A model generated the notes under the pieces. The model was not told where the DNA came from. It saw only the letters and a list, made by a program, of their open reading frames with translations, and searched no databases. From assembly GCA_003219925.1 (NCBI GenBank), contig QHQU01000032.1, positions 1-6,115 of the forward strand: 6,115 nt of DNA, written 5' to 3'. Within the stretch, counting starts at the first letter, position 1. Each line of letters begins with the position of its first letter. A program made the position numbers and the translations under genes. This document shows positions 1 to 6,115 of this stretch, in pieces. Origin of the DNA: Verrucomicrobiota bacterium (lineage in GTDB: Bacteria; Verrucomicrobiota; Verrucomicrobiia; Chthoniobacterales; UBA10450).

Positions 1-1035
1 CGTGACCGCAAGTGAAAGCATCATCGGCACCGACGCGCTCGGAGAGGAACCAGGATTGAAGTCGGTTGCCAAAACTAGCGCCAGTCCGGCATCGATCATC
101 ACGCGAGCATCAGGATACTTTTTCGAACCAAGCGTGTAAACCGATCCTGGCAGAAGCACCGGCTGGACGTTGGTTTTTGCCAGCGCGTTGATTCCGTCAG
201 GAGCCGTTTGTTCGAGATGATCGGCGGTCGTTGCTCCCAGTTCTGCGGCCAACTTTGCGCCACCGCAGTTGGTCAGTTGATCGACGTGCATTCGCAACTT
301 CAATCCGTGCTGCTTGGCTGCAGTCAGAATGCGACACGCCTCTTCGGGGTTGAAGTAGTTTTGCTCACAAAAGATGTCGCAGTATTCCGCCAACTTCTCT
401 CGCGCAATTGCCGGCAACATCTTGTCAATGATGAGAGAAATATAGCCGGCGCGATCCTCCCGAAATTCCGGTGGAAAGGCATGTGCGCCGAGAAATGTCG
501 CAACCGTTTCCAGCGGAGTTTCCTTTCCGACGCGGCGGATCACCCGCAAAATTTTCAGTTCATCTTCAAGAGTGAGTCCATAACCGGATTTTGCTTCCGC
601 CGTTGTCGTTCCATTTTGCAAAAACCAGCTCGCACGTTTTTTCGCGAGCGCCCAAAGTTCATCCGCGCTGGCTGCTCGCGTTGCCTGCACTGTCGTCTGA
701 ATCCCACCTCCGCTCTTTGCAATCTGTTCATAAGTCTCGCCGCGAGCCCGTGCTTCGAAATCGTCAAGCCGATTACCGCCGAAAACCAGATGGGTATGCG
801 CGTCAACGAATCCCGGCATCACGACGCAACCCCGCGCGTCGATGACGCGTGTCTGGCGCTCGCAAAGTTTTTCAATCTCACTCGATTTGCCGACGTGCGT
901 GATTTTGTCGCCGGACGCCATAACAGCTCCGTCAGAAATAATTCCTAGTTCACTTAGCTCTTTCCTACGTCGCGCCCGCGGCGGTCCCACCAGCGTGATC
1001 AGCTGCGACGCATGAAGAAGGGCGAGGGAAGACAC
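1..1035 (-). CDS. hutI: Imidazolonepropionase HutI, 3' end cut by window edge
   Basis: HutI hydrolyses 4-imidazolone-5-propanoate to N-formimino-L-glutamate, the third step of histidine breakdown, in the cytoplasm. Reading the minus strand from 1035 gives 345 uninterrupted codons that run off the left edge. The family is usually about 400-420 residues, so roughly 60 C-terminal residues are missing. The amidohydrolase signatures appear in order: the DAHTH metal motif at residues 78-82, EAKSGYGL at 147-154, His185 in LGAHAFPPE, His250 in RMHVDQL, His273 in ADHLE, and Asp325 in ATDFNPGS. These are the expected metal and substrate ligands. The start is a GTG at 1035. A TAA lies in frame at 1054-1056 with no other start codon between, and the N-terminus then reads LLHASQLITLVGP, which suits the family. 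No Shine-Dalgarno sequence precedes it; the leader is pyrimidine-rich instead. It is the last gene visible, 94 bp behind ftcD. The family call is very secure. Confidence 0.96.
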   Translation of the reverse strand, partial: MSSLALLHASQLITLVGPPRARRRKELSELGIISDGAVMASGDKITHVGKSSEIEKLCERQTRVIDARGCVVMPGFVDAHTHLVFGGNRLDDFEARARGETYEQIAKSGGGIQTTVQATRAASADELWALAKKRASWFLQNGTTTAEAKSGYGLTLEDELKILRVIRRVGKETPLETVATFLGAHAFPPEFREDRAGYISLIIDKMLPAIAREKLAEYCDIFCEQNYFNPEEACRILTAAKQHGLKLRMHVDQLTNCGGAKLAAELGATTADHLEQTAPDGINALAKTNVQPVLLPGSVYTLGSKKYPDARVMIDAGLALVLATDFNPGSSPSASVPMMLSLAVT

Positions 1036-1135
1036 GGTGGAGGGTTGGAGGGATTAAAGCGTTGAATGTTTGAAGGATTGAAGAGTTAAATCACGCTTCA
1101 TCGCTTCAACTTTTCATCGCTTCATCGCGTCACCG
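1036..1135. repeat. Spacer filled with degenerate octamer repeats in two opposed blocks
   Basis: The whole hutI-ftcD spacer, running into the ftcD stop codon, reads as 8-bp units. On the plus strand five units from 1052 to 1091 fit NNTTRAAN: GATTAAAG, CGTTGAAT, GTTTGAAG, GATTGAAG, AGTTAAAT. After a 4-bp centre (CACG, 1092-1095), five units from 1096 to 1135 carry the complementary form: CTTCATCG, CTTCAACT, TTTCATCG, CTTCATCG, CGTCACCG. Two further purine-rich octamers, GGTGGAGG and GTTGGAGG, fill 1036-1051, with one extra base at 1052. A 12-bp exact direct repeat (TTCATCGCTTCA) occurs at 1097-1108 and 1113-1124. The last unit contains the ftcD stop codon. This pattern is read directly. Its function, if any, is unknown; a genome-wide intergenic repeat family is the likeliest explanation. 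Confidence 0.8.
1052..1127 (-). other. Potential long imperfect hairpin between ftcD and hutI
   Basis: Because the two octamer blocks are roughly reverse complements, the ftcD-hutI transcript could fold on itself here. The arms are 1096-1127 and 1052-1083, with a 12-nt loop at 1084-1095. The inner 14-bp arms (1070-1083 and 1096-1109) match at 11 of 14 positions, and about 21 of 32 positions match across the full arms, with a few more G-U wobbles. There is no run of T after the hairpin in the transcribed direction, so it does not look like an intrinsic terminator. It could slow ribosomes or nucleases, or have no effect. The pairing is seen; the folding is inferred. Confidence 0.4.
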
Positions 1136-2818
1136 AAACTTCTTTTCCACCATTTTGCTAATTTCTTTGAAGCGGGCGTCGGATTCGCCGCTAAATACAT
1201 GCAGTTTATCCGAAAAGGCCGACTTAATTTTTTCATCCTTCAGATTCGCGAGATTAATTCTCACGTTCATGCCCGCTCCATCGATACAAGCATGCACTGC
1301 GAGAAGGCCAACACCGACATCCGAAATAGAAGCTGGATTGCCTCTCGCAGCCATTTCAGCCAAAAGGTCGTAGGCCTTCGACGCGGTCTGCATAATCCGA
1401 AGTGGCACCTCTGCCGCCAGCTTGTTAGCAGCTTGTATGGTAGCTGTTCGCGCAGATCTTTCCTTGGCCGAACCTTTGGGCAAAGCAAATGCCGCCATGA
1501 CCTGGTTGAAAGCGGCAGTGTCTTCGTCGACCAGCAAAAGCATTTCGTCCTTTAACTGCTGCGCTTTCACCGCCCAATCGCTAAAATATCTGAGTTTGTC
1601 CTCCCAGCCTCGTTTCCCGGCGGACAAGTTAGCTACCATCCCGCCGAGAGAGGCGCCCAACGCCCCCATTAATGCGGCAACAGAACCGCCGCCAGGCGCT
1701 GGAGAATCACTCAGGGTTTCATTGCAAAACCGGCGCAGATCCAACTTGATCATCGATTTTTTCGGAACGGCCGCTTCTATTTTTAGTTCGATAATTTTCT
1801 CTTTCGGATCGAACGGTTTCAACTCGCTCAACCCCATCGAGCGGATAGCAAGCTCAATCAGCTCTTCTTCCGCCAGGCCTTCAGACCAGTTTTGCTTCTG
1901 GAGAAAATGTTTTCCGGCATCGATCAGACATTTCTTCGGAACCATCCCGACAATTTCCGACCCGGTCACGCGCAGGCCACGTTTCGTGGCCGATTGATCG
2001 CAGGCATCGAACGCAGCATGGAGTGGTGTCTCCTCAATATTCGTTAGATTCATTGAAACCTGCGCGATCCCGTACTCCTCCACATACCAGCCAATCGCTT
2101 TCACATGTTTCAGCATTCCTGGAACGCGGATCGGCTGGCCTTTTTCGTCGACCATCGGATTTCCCGTGGCTGTGCCATCGAGCGTCTTTACCCGGCCGTT
2201 TTCTCGAACGTCGAAGGCAACGGAATTTGCTCGTCTCACCGCTTTGGTGTTGAGGTTTACATTGTAAGCGATCAGGAATTCGCGCGCCCCAATTACAGTC
2301 GCGCCCGATTTCGCATTAAACTGGTTAGGCCCGAAATCTGGCTGCCAGTCCACTTGTTTTATTTTGTCGACAAAACCTTCATATTCGCCCTCCCGGATGA
2401 TGGCGAGGTTTGCACGTTCCGGATTTTTCGCTGCTTTCTCGTAGAGATAGACCGGAATCTTCAATTCATCGCCGACGCGTTTTCCCAACTCCTTTGCGCA
2501 GGTGATCGCTTCCTTCCAGTTGACGTTGCTGATCGGAATAAATGGGCAAACATCGGTCGCCCCCATCCGCGGGTGCGCGCCTTTGTGTTTGCCCATATCG
2601 ATCAATTCCGCCGCCTTTTGAATCCCTCGAAACGCGCTTTCCACCGCGGCTTCCGGGCTGCCAACGAAGGTTACAACGGTGCGGTTGGTCGTTGCGCCGG
2701 GATCAACATCCAGCAACGACACTCCGTCGACTGATGCAATCGCGTCAGTAATTTGTCGAATAATGTCCGGATCGCGCCCCTCCGAGAAATTGGGAACGCA
2801 TTCGATTAGCTTTTGCAT
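1130..2818 (-). CDS. ftcD: Bifunctional glutamate formimidoyltransferase / formimidoyl-THF cyclodeaminase
   Basis: This 562-residue protein joins the two enzymes that end histidine degradation. The N-terminal transferase (about residues 1-325) moves the formimino group of formiminoglutamate onto tetrahydrofolate, freeing glutamate. It opens with LIECVPNFSEGRD and carries KGAHPRMGATDVCPF at 79-93, whose His82 corresponds to the catalytic His of the mammalian enzyme. After a linker (about 326-355) comes the cyclodeaminase (about 356-562), marked by SPAPGGGSVAAL at 372-383 and DEDTAAF at 431-437. It yields 5,10-methenyl-THF and ammonia. Length and domain order match animal FTCD (about 541 residues), so this is a full-length fusion. 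The ATG at 2818 is supported by an in-frame TAA at 2843-2845, although no Shine-Dalgarno sequence precedes it. Lysine is about 8% of residues against about 3.5% in HutH. It is the only gene here with untranslated spacers on both sides. Confidence 0.96.
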   Translation of the reverse strand: MQKLIECVPNFSEGRDPDIIRQITDAIASVDGVSLLDVDPGATTNRTVVTFVGSPEAAVESAFRGIQKAAELIDMGKHKGAHPRMGATDVCPFIPISNVNWKEAITCAKELGKRVGDELKIPVYLYEKAAKNPERANLAIIREGEYEGFVDKIKQVDWQPDFGPNQFNAKSGATVIGAREFLIAYNVNLNTKAVRRANSVAFDVRENGRVKTLDGTATGNPMVDEKGQPIRVPGMLKHVKAIGWYVEEYGIAQVSMNLTNIEETPLHAAFDACDQSATKRGLRVTGSEIVGMVPKKCLIDAGKHFLQKQNWSEGLAEEELIELAIRSMGLSELKPFDPKEKIIELKIEAAVPKKSMIKLDLRRFCNETLSDSPAPGGGSVAALMGALGASLGGMVANLSAGKRGWEDKLRYFSDWAVKAQQLKDEMLLLVDEDTAAFNQVMAAFALPKGSAKERSARTATIQAANKLAAEVPLRIMQTASKAYDLLAEMAARGNPASISDVGVGLLAVHACIDGAGMNVRINLANLKDEKIKSAFSDKLHVFSGESDARFKEISKMVEKKFR

Positions 2819-2952
2819 GGCGATGGGAGTTTCTAACAGGATTTACGCGATTAGTGGGATTGCAAGGACAGAGCGGCGTCCGGTTCGACAAAGGATAAGT
2901 TAATCCGGGGAGCGCTGCTGGGCGTTCTATTTGTTGGTAAGAGCCTTGTTCG
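2819..2952. other. Spacer between hutU and ftcD
   Basis: This 134-bp gap separates the hutU stop from the ftcD start and is the longest non-coding stretch in the window. No gene is credible in it. It holds a 9-bp-period repeat near the ftcD start (2837-2861) and, near its hutU end, a split copy of the sequence that forms the hutU stop region. Weak short inverted repeats, such as GGAC/GTCC at 2866-2881 and GGAT/ATCC at 2893-2906, have stems of only 4 bp and are not convincing terminators. I could not identify a confident -35/-10 pair on the minus strand, so read-through from hutU is the simplest model, although a separate ftcD promoter is not excluded. Confidence 0.7.
2837..2861. repeat. Three-unit, 9-bp-period repeat upstream of ftcD
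   Basis: GATT recurs with exact 9-bp spacing at 2840, 2849 and 2858, in the units CAGGATT, TACGCGATT and AGTGGGATT. On the transcribed strand this reads as AATC followed by five variable bases, three times, within about 45 bp of the ftcD start. The periodicity is seen directly. It could be a short spacer repeat of the same general kind as the octamer array on the other side of ftcD, or binding half-sites on nearly one helical face. Three short units can also arise by chance. Confidence 0.45.
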
Positions 2953-4620
2953 TTAATCGCGCTGCTGCGGAGGTAGAGGAATGTTAATGTCGTTAGCCAC
3001 AGCAAATTCAATCGCCCGCGAGTAACCGGCATCGGCGTGGCGCAGGATGCCCATGCCCGGATCGCTTGTCAGCACGCGCTCGAGGCGGCGTTTGGAGTTA
3101 TCAGTTCCGTCCGCAACAACAACCATGCCGGCGTGCTGTGAATAGCCGATGCCGACACCACCGCCGTTGTGAATAGAAATCCAGGAGGCGCCGGCGGCGG
3201 TATTCACGAGAGCGTTCAGCAGCGGCCAATCGGCAATGGCATCGCTGCCGTCGAGCATTCCTTCGGTCTCGCGAAACGGCGACGCAACCGAACCGGTATC
3301 CAAGTGATCGCGACCGATGACGATGGGAGCTTTCACTTCGCCGTGCCGCACCAGTTCGTTCATGGCGACGCCAAACTCGGCGCGCTCGCCATAACCGAGC
3401 CAGCAGATCCGGGCCGGCAATCCTTGGAAATGAATGCGCTCTTTCGCCAGCTTCATCCAGCGCGCCAAGATTGCATTTTCAGGGAAAAGCTCGAGCGCGA
3501 GCGCGTCGGTCCGCGCGATGTCATCCGGGTTTCCGCTGAGTGCAACCCAGCGGAACGGTCCTTTTCCTTCGCAAAAGAGCGGGCGGATATATTCAGGAAC
3601 AAAACCGGGAATATCGTAGGCGTTCTCGACGCCGGCATTCTTGGCCTGGGTGCGAATGTTGTTGCCATAATCGAAGGTGATGGCACCACGTTTTTGCAGT
3701 TCCAACATCGCGCGAACATGCTCAGCCATCGCTTCCATCGAGCGCTTGACGTATTCCTCCGGATTTTTGGCGCGCAACGCGATGGCATCGGCTAACGAGA
3801 TTTGGTTTGGGACGTAACCGTTGAGGGCGTCGTGCGCGCTGGTTTGATCGGTCAGCAAATCAGGAACGAAATTTTGCTTCACCATTTCCGGAAGCACGTC
3901 GGCGCAATTGCCGACCAGACCGACCGAGACTGCGCGCTTTGCCTTTCGCGCCTCATCGACCAACTGCAATGCTTGATCGAGCGATTTCGCCATGTGGTCG
4001 CAATATCCGGTAGCGAGCCGCTTCTCGATCCGCACCGGATCTACTTCGACCCCGATGAAGCATGCGCCATTCATGGTCGCGGCCAACGGTTGGGCGCCGC
4101 CCATTCCACCGAGGCCGCCGCTGACGATGAGTTTACCTGCGAGGCCTCCGTCGAAATGTTTTTCTCCCGCTGCGCCAAACGTTTCGAACGTGCCCTGCAC
4201 GATCCCCTGGCTGCCGATGTAAATCCAGGAACCGGCTGTCATCTGTCCATACATCGTTAGCCCGAGCCGTTCGAGTTTGTTGAACTGTTCGTAGTTCGAC
4301 CAATGACCAACCAGATTGGAATTCGCGATGAGCACTCGCGGGGCTTCATCGTGGGTGCGGAATTTTCCGACCGGCTTGCCAGATTGAACGAGCAAGGTCT
4401 CGTCGTTTTCAAGCCCGCTCAAAGAACGGACAATGGCATCGAAACATTCCCAATTTCGGGCGGCCCGGCCGGTGCCGCCGTAAACGATCAATCGATCCGG
4501 AGCTTCCGCGACTTCCGGATCGAGATTGTTCATCAGCATTCGCATGGCGGCTTCCTGGTGCCAGCCTTTGCAACTGCGCTCTGGCCCACGTGGCGCGCGA
4601 ATTGACCGTTTCCCGCTCAT
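2953..4620 (-). CDS. hutU: Urocanate hydratase (urocanase) HutU
   Basis: HutU adds water to urocanate to form 4-imidazolone-5-propanoate, using tightly bound NAD+ as an electrophile; it is a cytoplasmic homodimer in studied relatives. The 555-residue length is normal for the family. The N-terminal IRAPRGPERSCKGW is followed by RMLMNNLDPEVAE at 27-39 and VYGGTGRAARNWE at 46-58. The dinucleotide-binding region shows GSQGIVQGTFETF at 136-148 and the glycine-rich SGGLGGMGGAQP at 167-178. ARICWLGYGER at 403-413 holds Cys406, equivalent to the active-site Cys410 of the Pseudomonas putida enzyme. HNGGGVGIGYSQHAG lies at 484-498. The ATG at 4620 overlaps the hutH stop as ATGA and gives the expected N-terminus, so this start is well supported. 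No frameshift or missing key residue was seen. Confidence 0.98.
   Translation of the reverse strand: MSGKRSIRAPRGPERSCKGWHQEAAMRMLMNNLDPEVAEAPDRLIVYGGTGRAARNWECFDAIVRSLSGLENDETLLVQSGKPVGKFRTHDEAPRVLIANSNLVGHWSNYEQFNKLERLGLTMYGQMTAGSWIYIGSQGIVQGTFETFGAAGEKHFDGGLAGKLIVSGGLGGMGGAQPLAATMNGACFIGVEVDPVRIEKRLATGYCDHMAKSLDQALQLVDEARKAKRAVSVGLVGNCADVLPEMVKQNFVPDLLTDQTSAHDALNGYVPNQISLADAIALRAKNPEEYVKRSMEAMAEHVRAMLELQKRGAITFDYGNNIRTQAKNAGVENAYDIPGFVPEYIRPLFCEGKGPFRWVALSGNPDDIARTDALALELFPENAILARWMKLAKERIHFQGLPARICWLGYGERAEFGVAMNELVRHGEVKAPIVIGRDHLDTGSVASPFRETEGMLDGSDAIADWPLLNALVNTAAGASWISIHNGGGVGIGYSQHAGMVVVADGTDNSKRRLERVLTSDPGMGILRHADAGYSRAIEFAVANDINIPLPPQQRD
4617..4620 (-). promoter_or_regulatory. ATGA stop-start overlap joining hutH and hutU
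   Basis: The hutH stop (TGA, 4619-4617) and the hutU start (ATG, 4620-4618) share bases in the ATGA arrangement. Only a weak purine stretch (GAGAAG) lies close upstream, too near the ATG for a good Shine-Dalgarno sequence. Translation of hutU therefore probably depends on ribosomes finishing hutH, keeping the first two enzymes in proportion. The overlap is seen; the coupling is inferred from how such overlaps usually behave. Confidence 0.8.
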
Positions 4621-6115
4621 AACTTCTCGTGTTCGCTATCGAATTCGCCGGCGCGAATTGCTATCGCGATCGCGGCAATGTCTGGCGCGAGGGCGCGGTC
4701 TTCCAGCAACGGTTCAACATATTTTCGGACCGTCCCGTAAGCGCGTTCCACCCCGGCACCGCCCTTCAGTGGTCGTCGATGCTCGAGCGCTTCCGCGGCT
4801 GCCAGCAATTCGATGGCAAGGACATTTTCCGCGTTTTCCACGATCGATCGTAATTTGACCGCAGACGTCATCCCCATCGAAACATGATCCTCCTTTCCGG
4901 CGGAAGTTGGGACGTTGTCGATGCTGGCGGGATGCGCCAGCACTTTCGCTTCGTTCAAAAGCGAGGCCGCCGCGACCTGCGCAATCATCATGCCGGATTG
5001 CAAGCCTGGCTTTCGCGCAAGAAAGGCCGGCAAACCGTAACTCAAGTCGGGATTCACCAGGCGCTCGATTCGCCGTTCGCTGATGCTCATCAAATCCGTT
5101 AGGGCAATGGCAGCAAAATCGAGCGCGAGGGCCAGGGGCGCGCCGTGAAAATTTCCGCCCGAAATGACATCACCGCTTTCGGGAAACACGAGAGGATTGT
5201 CGGTCGCGCCCGCGCTCTCTATTTCCAGAATCTTTTCCACATACCCTAAAGCATCGCGCGCGGCGCCGTGGACCTGCGGGATGCAGCGAAGACTGTAAGC
5301 GTCCTGCACCCGGGGATCATTTTGGCGATGCGATTCACGGATTTCGCTTTGCTGCACCAATGCCCGCAAGTGTTCCGCCACCGCCAGCTGCCCGGGATGA
5401 GGTCGCGCCTTTTGAATTCGCGGATCGAAAGCGCGCGGCGTTCCCATCAAACCTTCCAGCGTCATTGCGCCGGCGATATCGGCGACGCGCGAGAGACGTT
5501 TGGCGCGAAAGAGGGCGAGGCCGCCGACGGAATGCATGGCCTGAGTGCCGTTGAGTAAGGCGAGACCATCCTTTGCTTCGAGCACGACCGGGTTCAGTCC
5601 TGCGCGCGCGAGCGCATCGGTTGAAGCCAGACGTTCCTTTTCAAAAAACGATTCGCCTTCACCGATCAATGCGAGGGCCAGATGCGCCAGAGGAGCGAGA
5701 TCGCCGCTGGCGCCGACCGATCCTTTCTCGGGGACGACCGGATAAACGCCTCGATTCAGCATCTGGCAGAGGAACTCGACCACTTCGAGTCGCACACCGC
5801 TAAAACCAAGAGCGAGCACATTGGCGCGCAGGAAAATCATCGCGCGCACCTCGGGAATCGAGAGCGGTTGCCCAATGCCGCAGGAATGGCTGCGGACAAG
5901 ATTGAGTTGTAACTGGCGGAGCGCTTCCGGCTCAATTTTGACATCGGAGAGCTTGCCGAAACCGGTACTGATCCCGTAGATGACCTCGCCCTGCTCGAGA
6001 ATTTTTTCGACAACCGCGCGCGATTTGCGAATACGGTCCCGCGATTCGTCCGTTAACTCGATGCGCTCATTTCCAGTCGCGACCGCGTTCAATTGCGCGA
6101 GTGAAATCGAGGAGC
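4617..6115 (-). CDS. hutH: Histidine ammonia-lyase HutH, 5' end cut by window edge
   Basis: HutH removes ammonia from L-histidine to give urocanate, the committed step of the pathway, as a cytoplasmic tetramer. Taking the TTG at 6092 as residue 1, 491 codons are visible; the frame stays open upstream to the window edge (SSISLAQ), and this extension matches the usual HutH N-terminus, so the true start lies beyond 6115. GSVGASGDLAPLAH at 124-137 contains the Ala128-Ser129-Gly130 triad that cyclises to the MIO electrophile. The other active-site positions are present when shifted by 14 from P. putida numbering: Tyr40, His69, Asn181, Tyr266, Arg269 and Phe315, with the catalytic Glu at 401. MIO enzymes acting on Phe or Tyr are related, but the His at position 69 and the hut neighbours favour histidine. 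The promoter and any regulator site are outside the window. Confidence 0.97.
   Translation of the reverse strand, partial: SSISLAQLNAVATGNERIELTDESRDRIRKSRAVVEKILEQGEVIYGISTGFGKLSDVKIEPEALRQLQLNLVRSHSCGIGQPLSIPEVRAMIFLRANVLALGFSGVRLEVVEFLCQMLNRGVYPVVPEKGSVGASGDLAPLAHLALALIGEGESFFEKERLASTDALARAGLNPVVLEAKDGLALLNGTQAMHSVGGLALFRAKRLSRVADIAGAMTLEGLMGTPRAFDPRIQKARPHPGQLAVAEHLRALVQQSEIRESHRQNDPRVQDAYSLRCIPQVHGAARDALGYVEKILEIESAGATDNPLVFPESGDVISGGNFHGAPLALALDFAAIALTDLMSISERRIERLVNPDLSYGLPAFLARKPGLQSGMMIAQVAAASLLNEAKVLAHPASIDNVPTSAGKEDHVSMGMTSAVKLRSIVENAENVLAIELLAAAEALEHRRPLKGGAGVERAYGTVRKYVEPLLEDRALAPDIAAIAIAIRAGEFDSEHEKL

Noticed and set aside
208..948. Open frame of 246 codons on the plus strand
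   Set aside because: It lies wholly antisense to hutI, whose frame carries every expected family motif. The plus-strand product is rich in Cys, Arg and Phe and has no recognisable domain.
1036..1135. CRISPR array
   Set aside because: The units are 8 bp, contiguous and degenerate, with no spacers of 30 bp or so and no identical repeats of CRISPR length.
1422..1997. Open frame of 191 codons on the plus strand, antisense to ftcD
   Set aside because: A serine- and arginine-rich low-complexity product with no motif; it is the reverse-strand shadow of the cyclodeaminase half of ftcD.
2105..2734. Open frame of 209 codons on the plus strand, antisense to ftcD
   Set aside because: A shadow of the transferase half; no family resemblance, and no ribosome site considered convincing.
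2866..2906. Possible terminator hairpins in the hutU-ftcD spacer
   Set aside because: Stems are only 4 bp and no proper T tract follows on the transcribed strand.
2745..3032. Minus-strand frame of 95 codons bridging hutU, the spacer and ftcD
   Set aside because: It overlaps both confirmed genes out of frame and has no motif, signal peptide or membrane pattern that would support a small protein.
3169..3795. Open frame of 208 codons on the plus strand, antisense to hutU
   Set aside because: A shadow of the well-conserved hutU frame, with no recognisable domain.

Overview
This window is one stretch of a histidine-utilisation (hut) operon. All genes lie on the minus strand, so transcription runs from high to low coordinates: hutH (its 5' end lost at the right edge), hutU, a fused formimidoyltransferase-cyclodeaminase gene (ftcD), and hutI (its 3' end lost at the left edge). 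Coding density is about 96%. The plus-strand open frames are antisense shadows of these genes.

Together the genes encode complete degradation of histidine by the formimino-transfer route. HutH removes ammonia from histidine to give urocanate. HutU hydrates urocanate to imidazolonepropionate. HutI opens the ring to give N-formimino-glutamate. FtcD passes the formimino group to tetrahydrofolate, releasing glutamate, and then deaminates the product to 5,10-methenyl-tetrahydrofolate. There is no hutG- or hutF-type hydrolase in view. Catalytic signatures are intact in the three enzymes whose active sites are best known: the MIO triad in HutH, the active-site Cys of HutU, and the metal ligands of HutI.

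Layout: hutI occupies 1-1035 (partial). A 94-bp spacer at 1036-1129 is almost wholly made of degenerate octamer repeats in two opposed blocks. ftcD occupies 1130-2818. A 134-bp spacer at 2819-2952 carries a 9-bp-period repeat and a copy of a motif from the hutU 3' end. hutU occupies 2953-4620 and overlaps hutH by 4 bp. hutH occupies 4617-6115 (partial). No regulator, transporter, RNA gene, insertion sequence or CRISPR array is visible.

The organism is a bacterium of moderate GC content. Weak or absent Shine-Dalgarno sequences, the bifunctional FtcD and the short-period intergenic repeats would suit a soil bacterium such as a member of Verrucomicrobiota or Acidobacteriota. That placement is an inference and not firm. 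The genes themselves are well-known families. The part that deserves attention is the repeat architecture of the two spacers on either side of ftcD.
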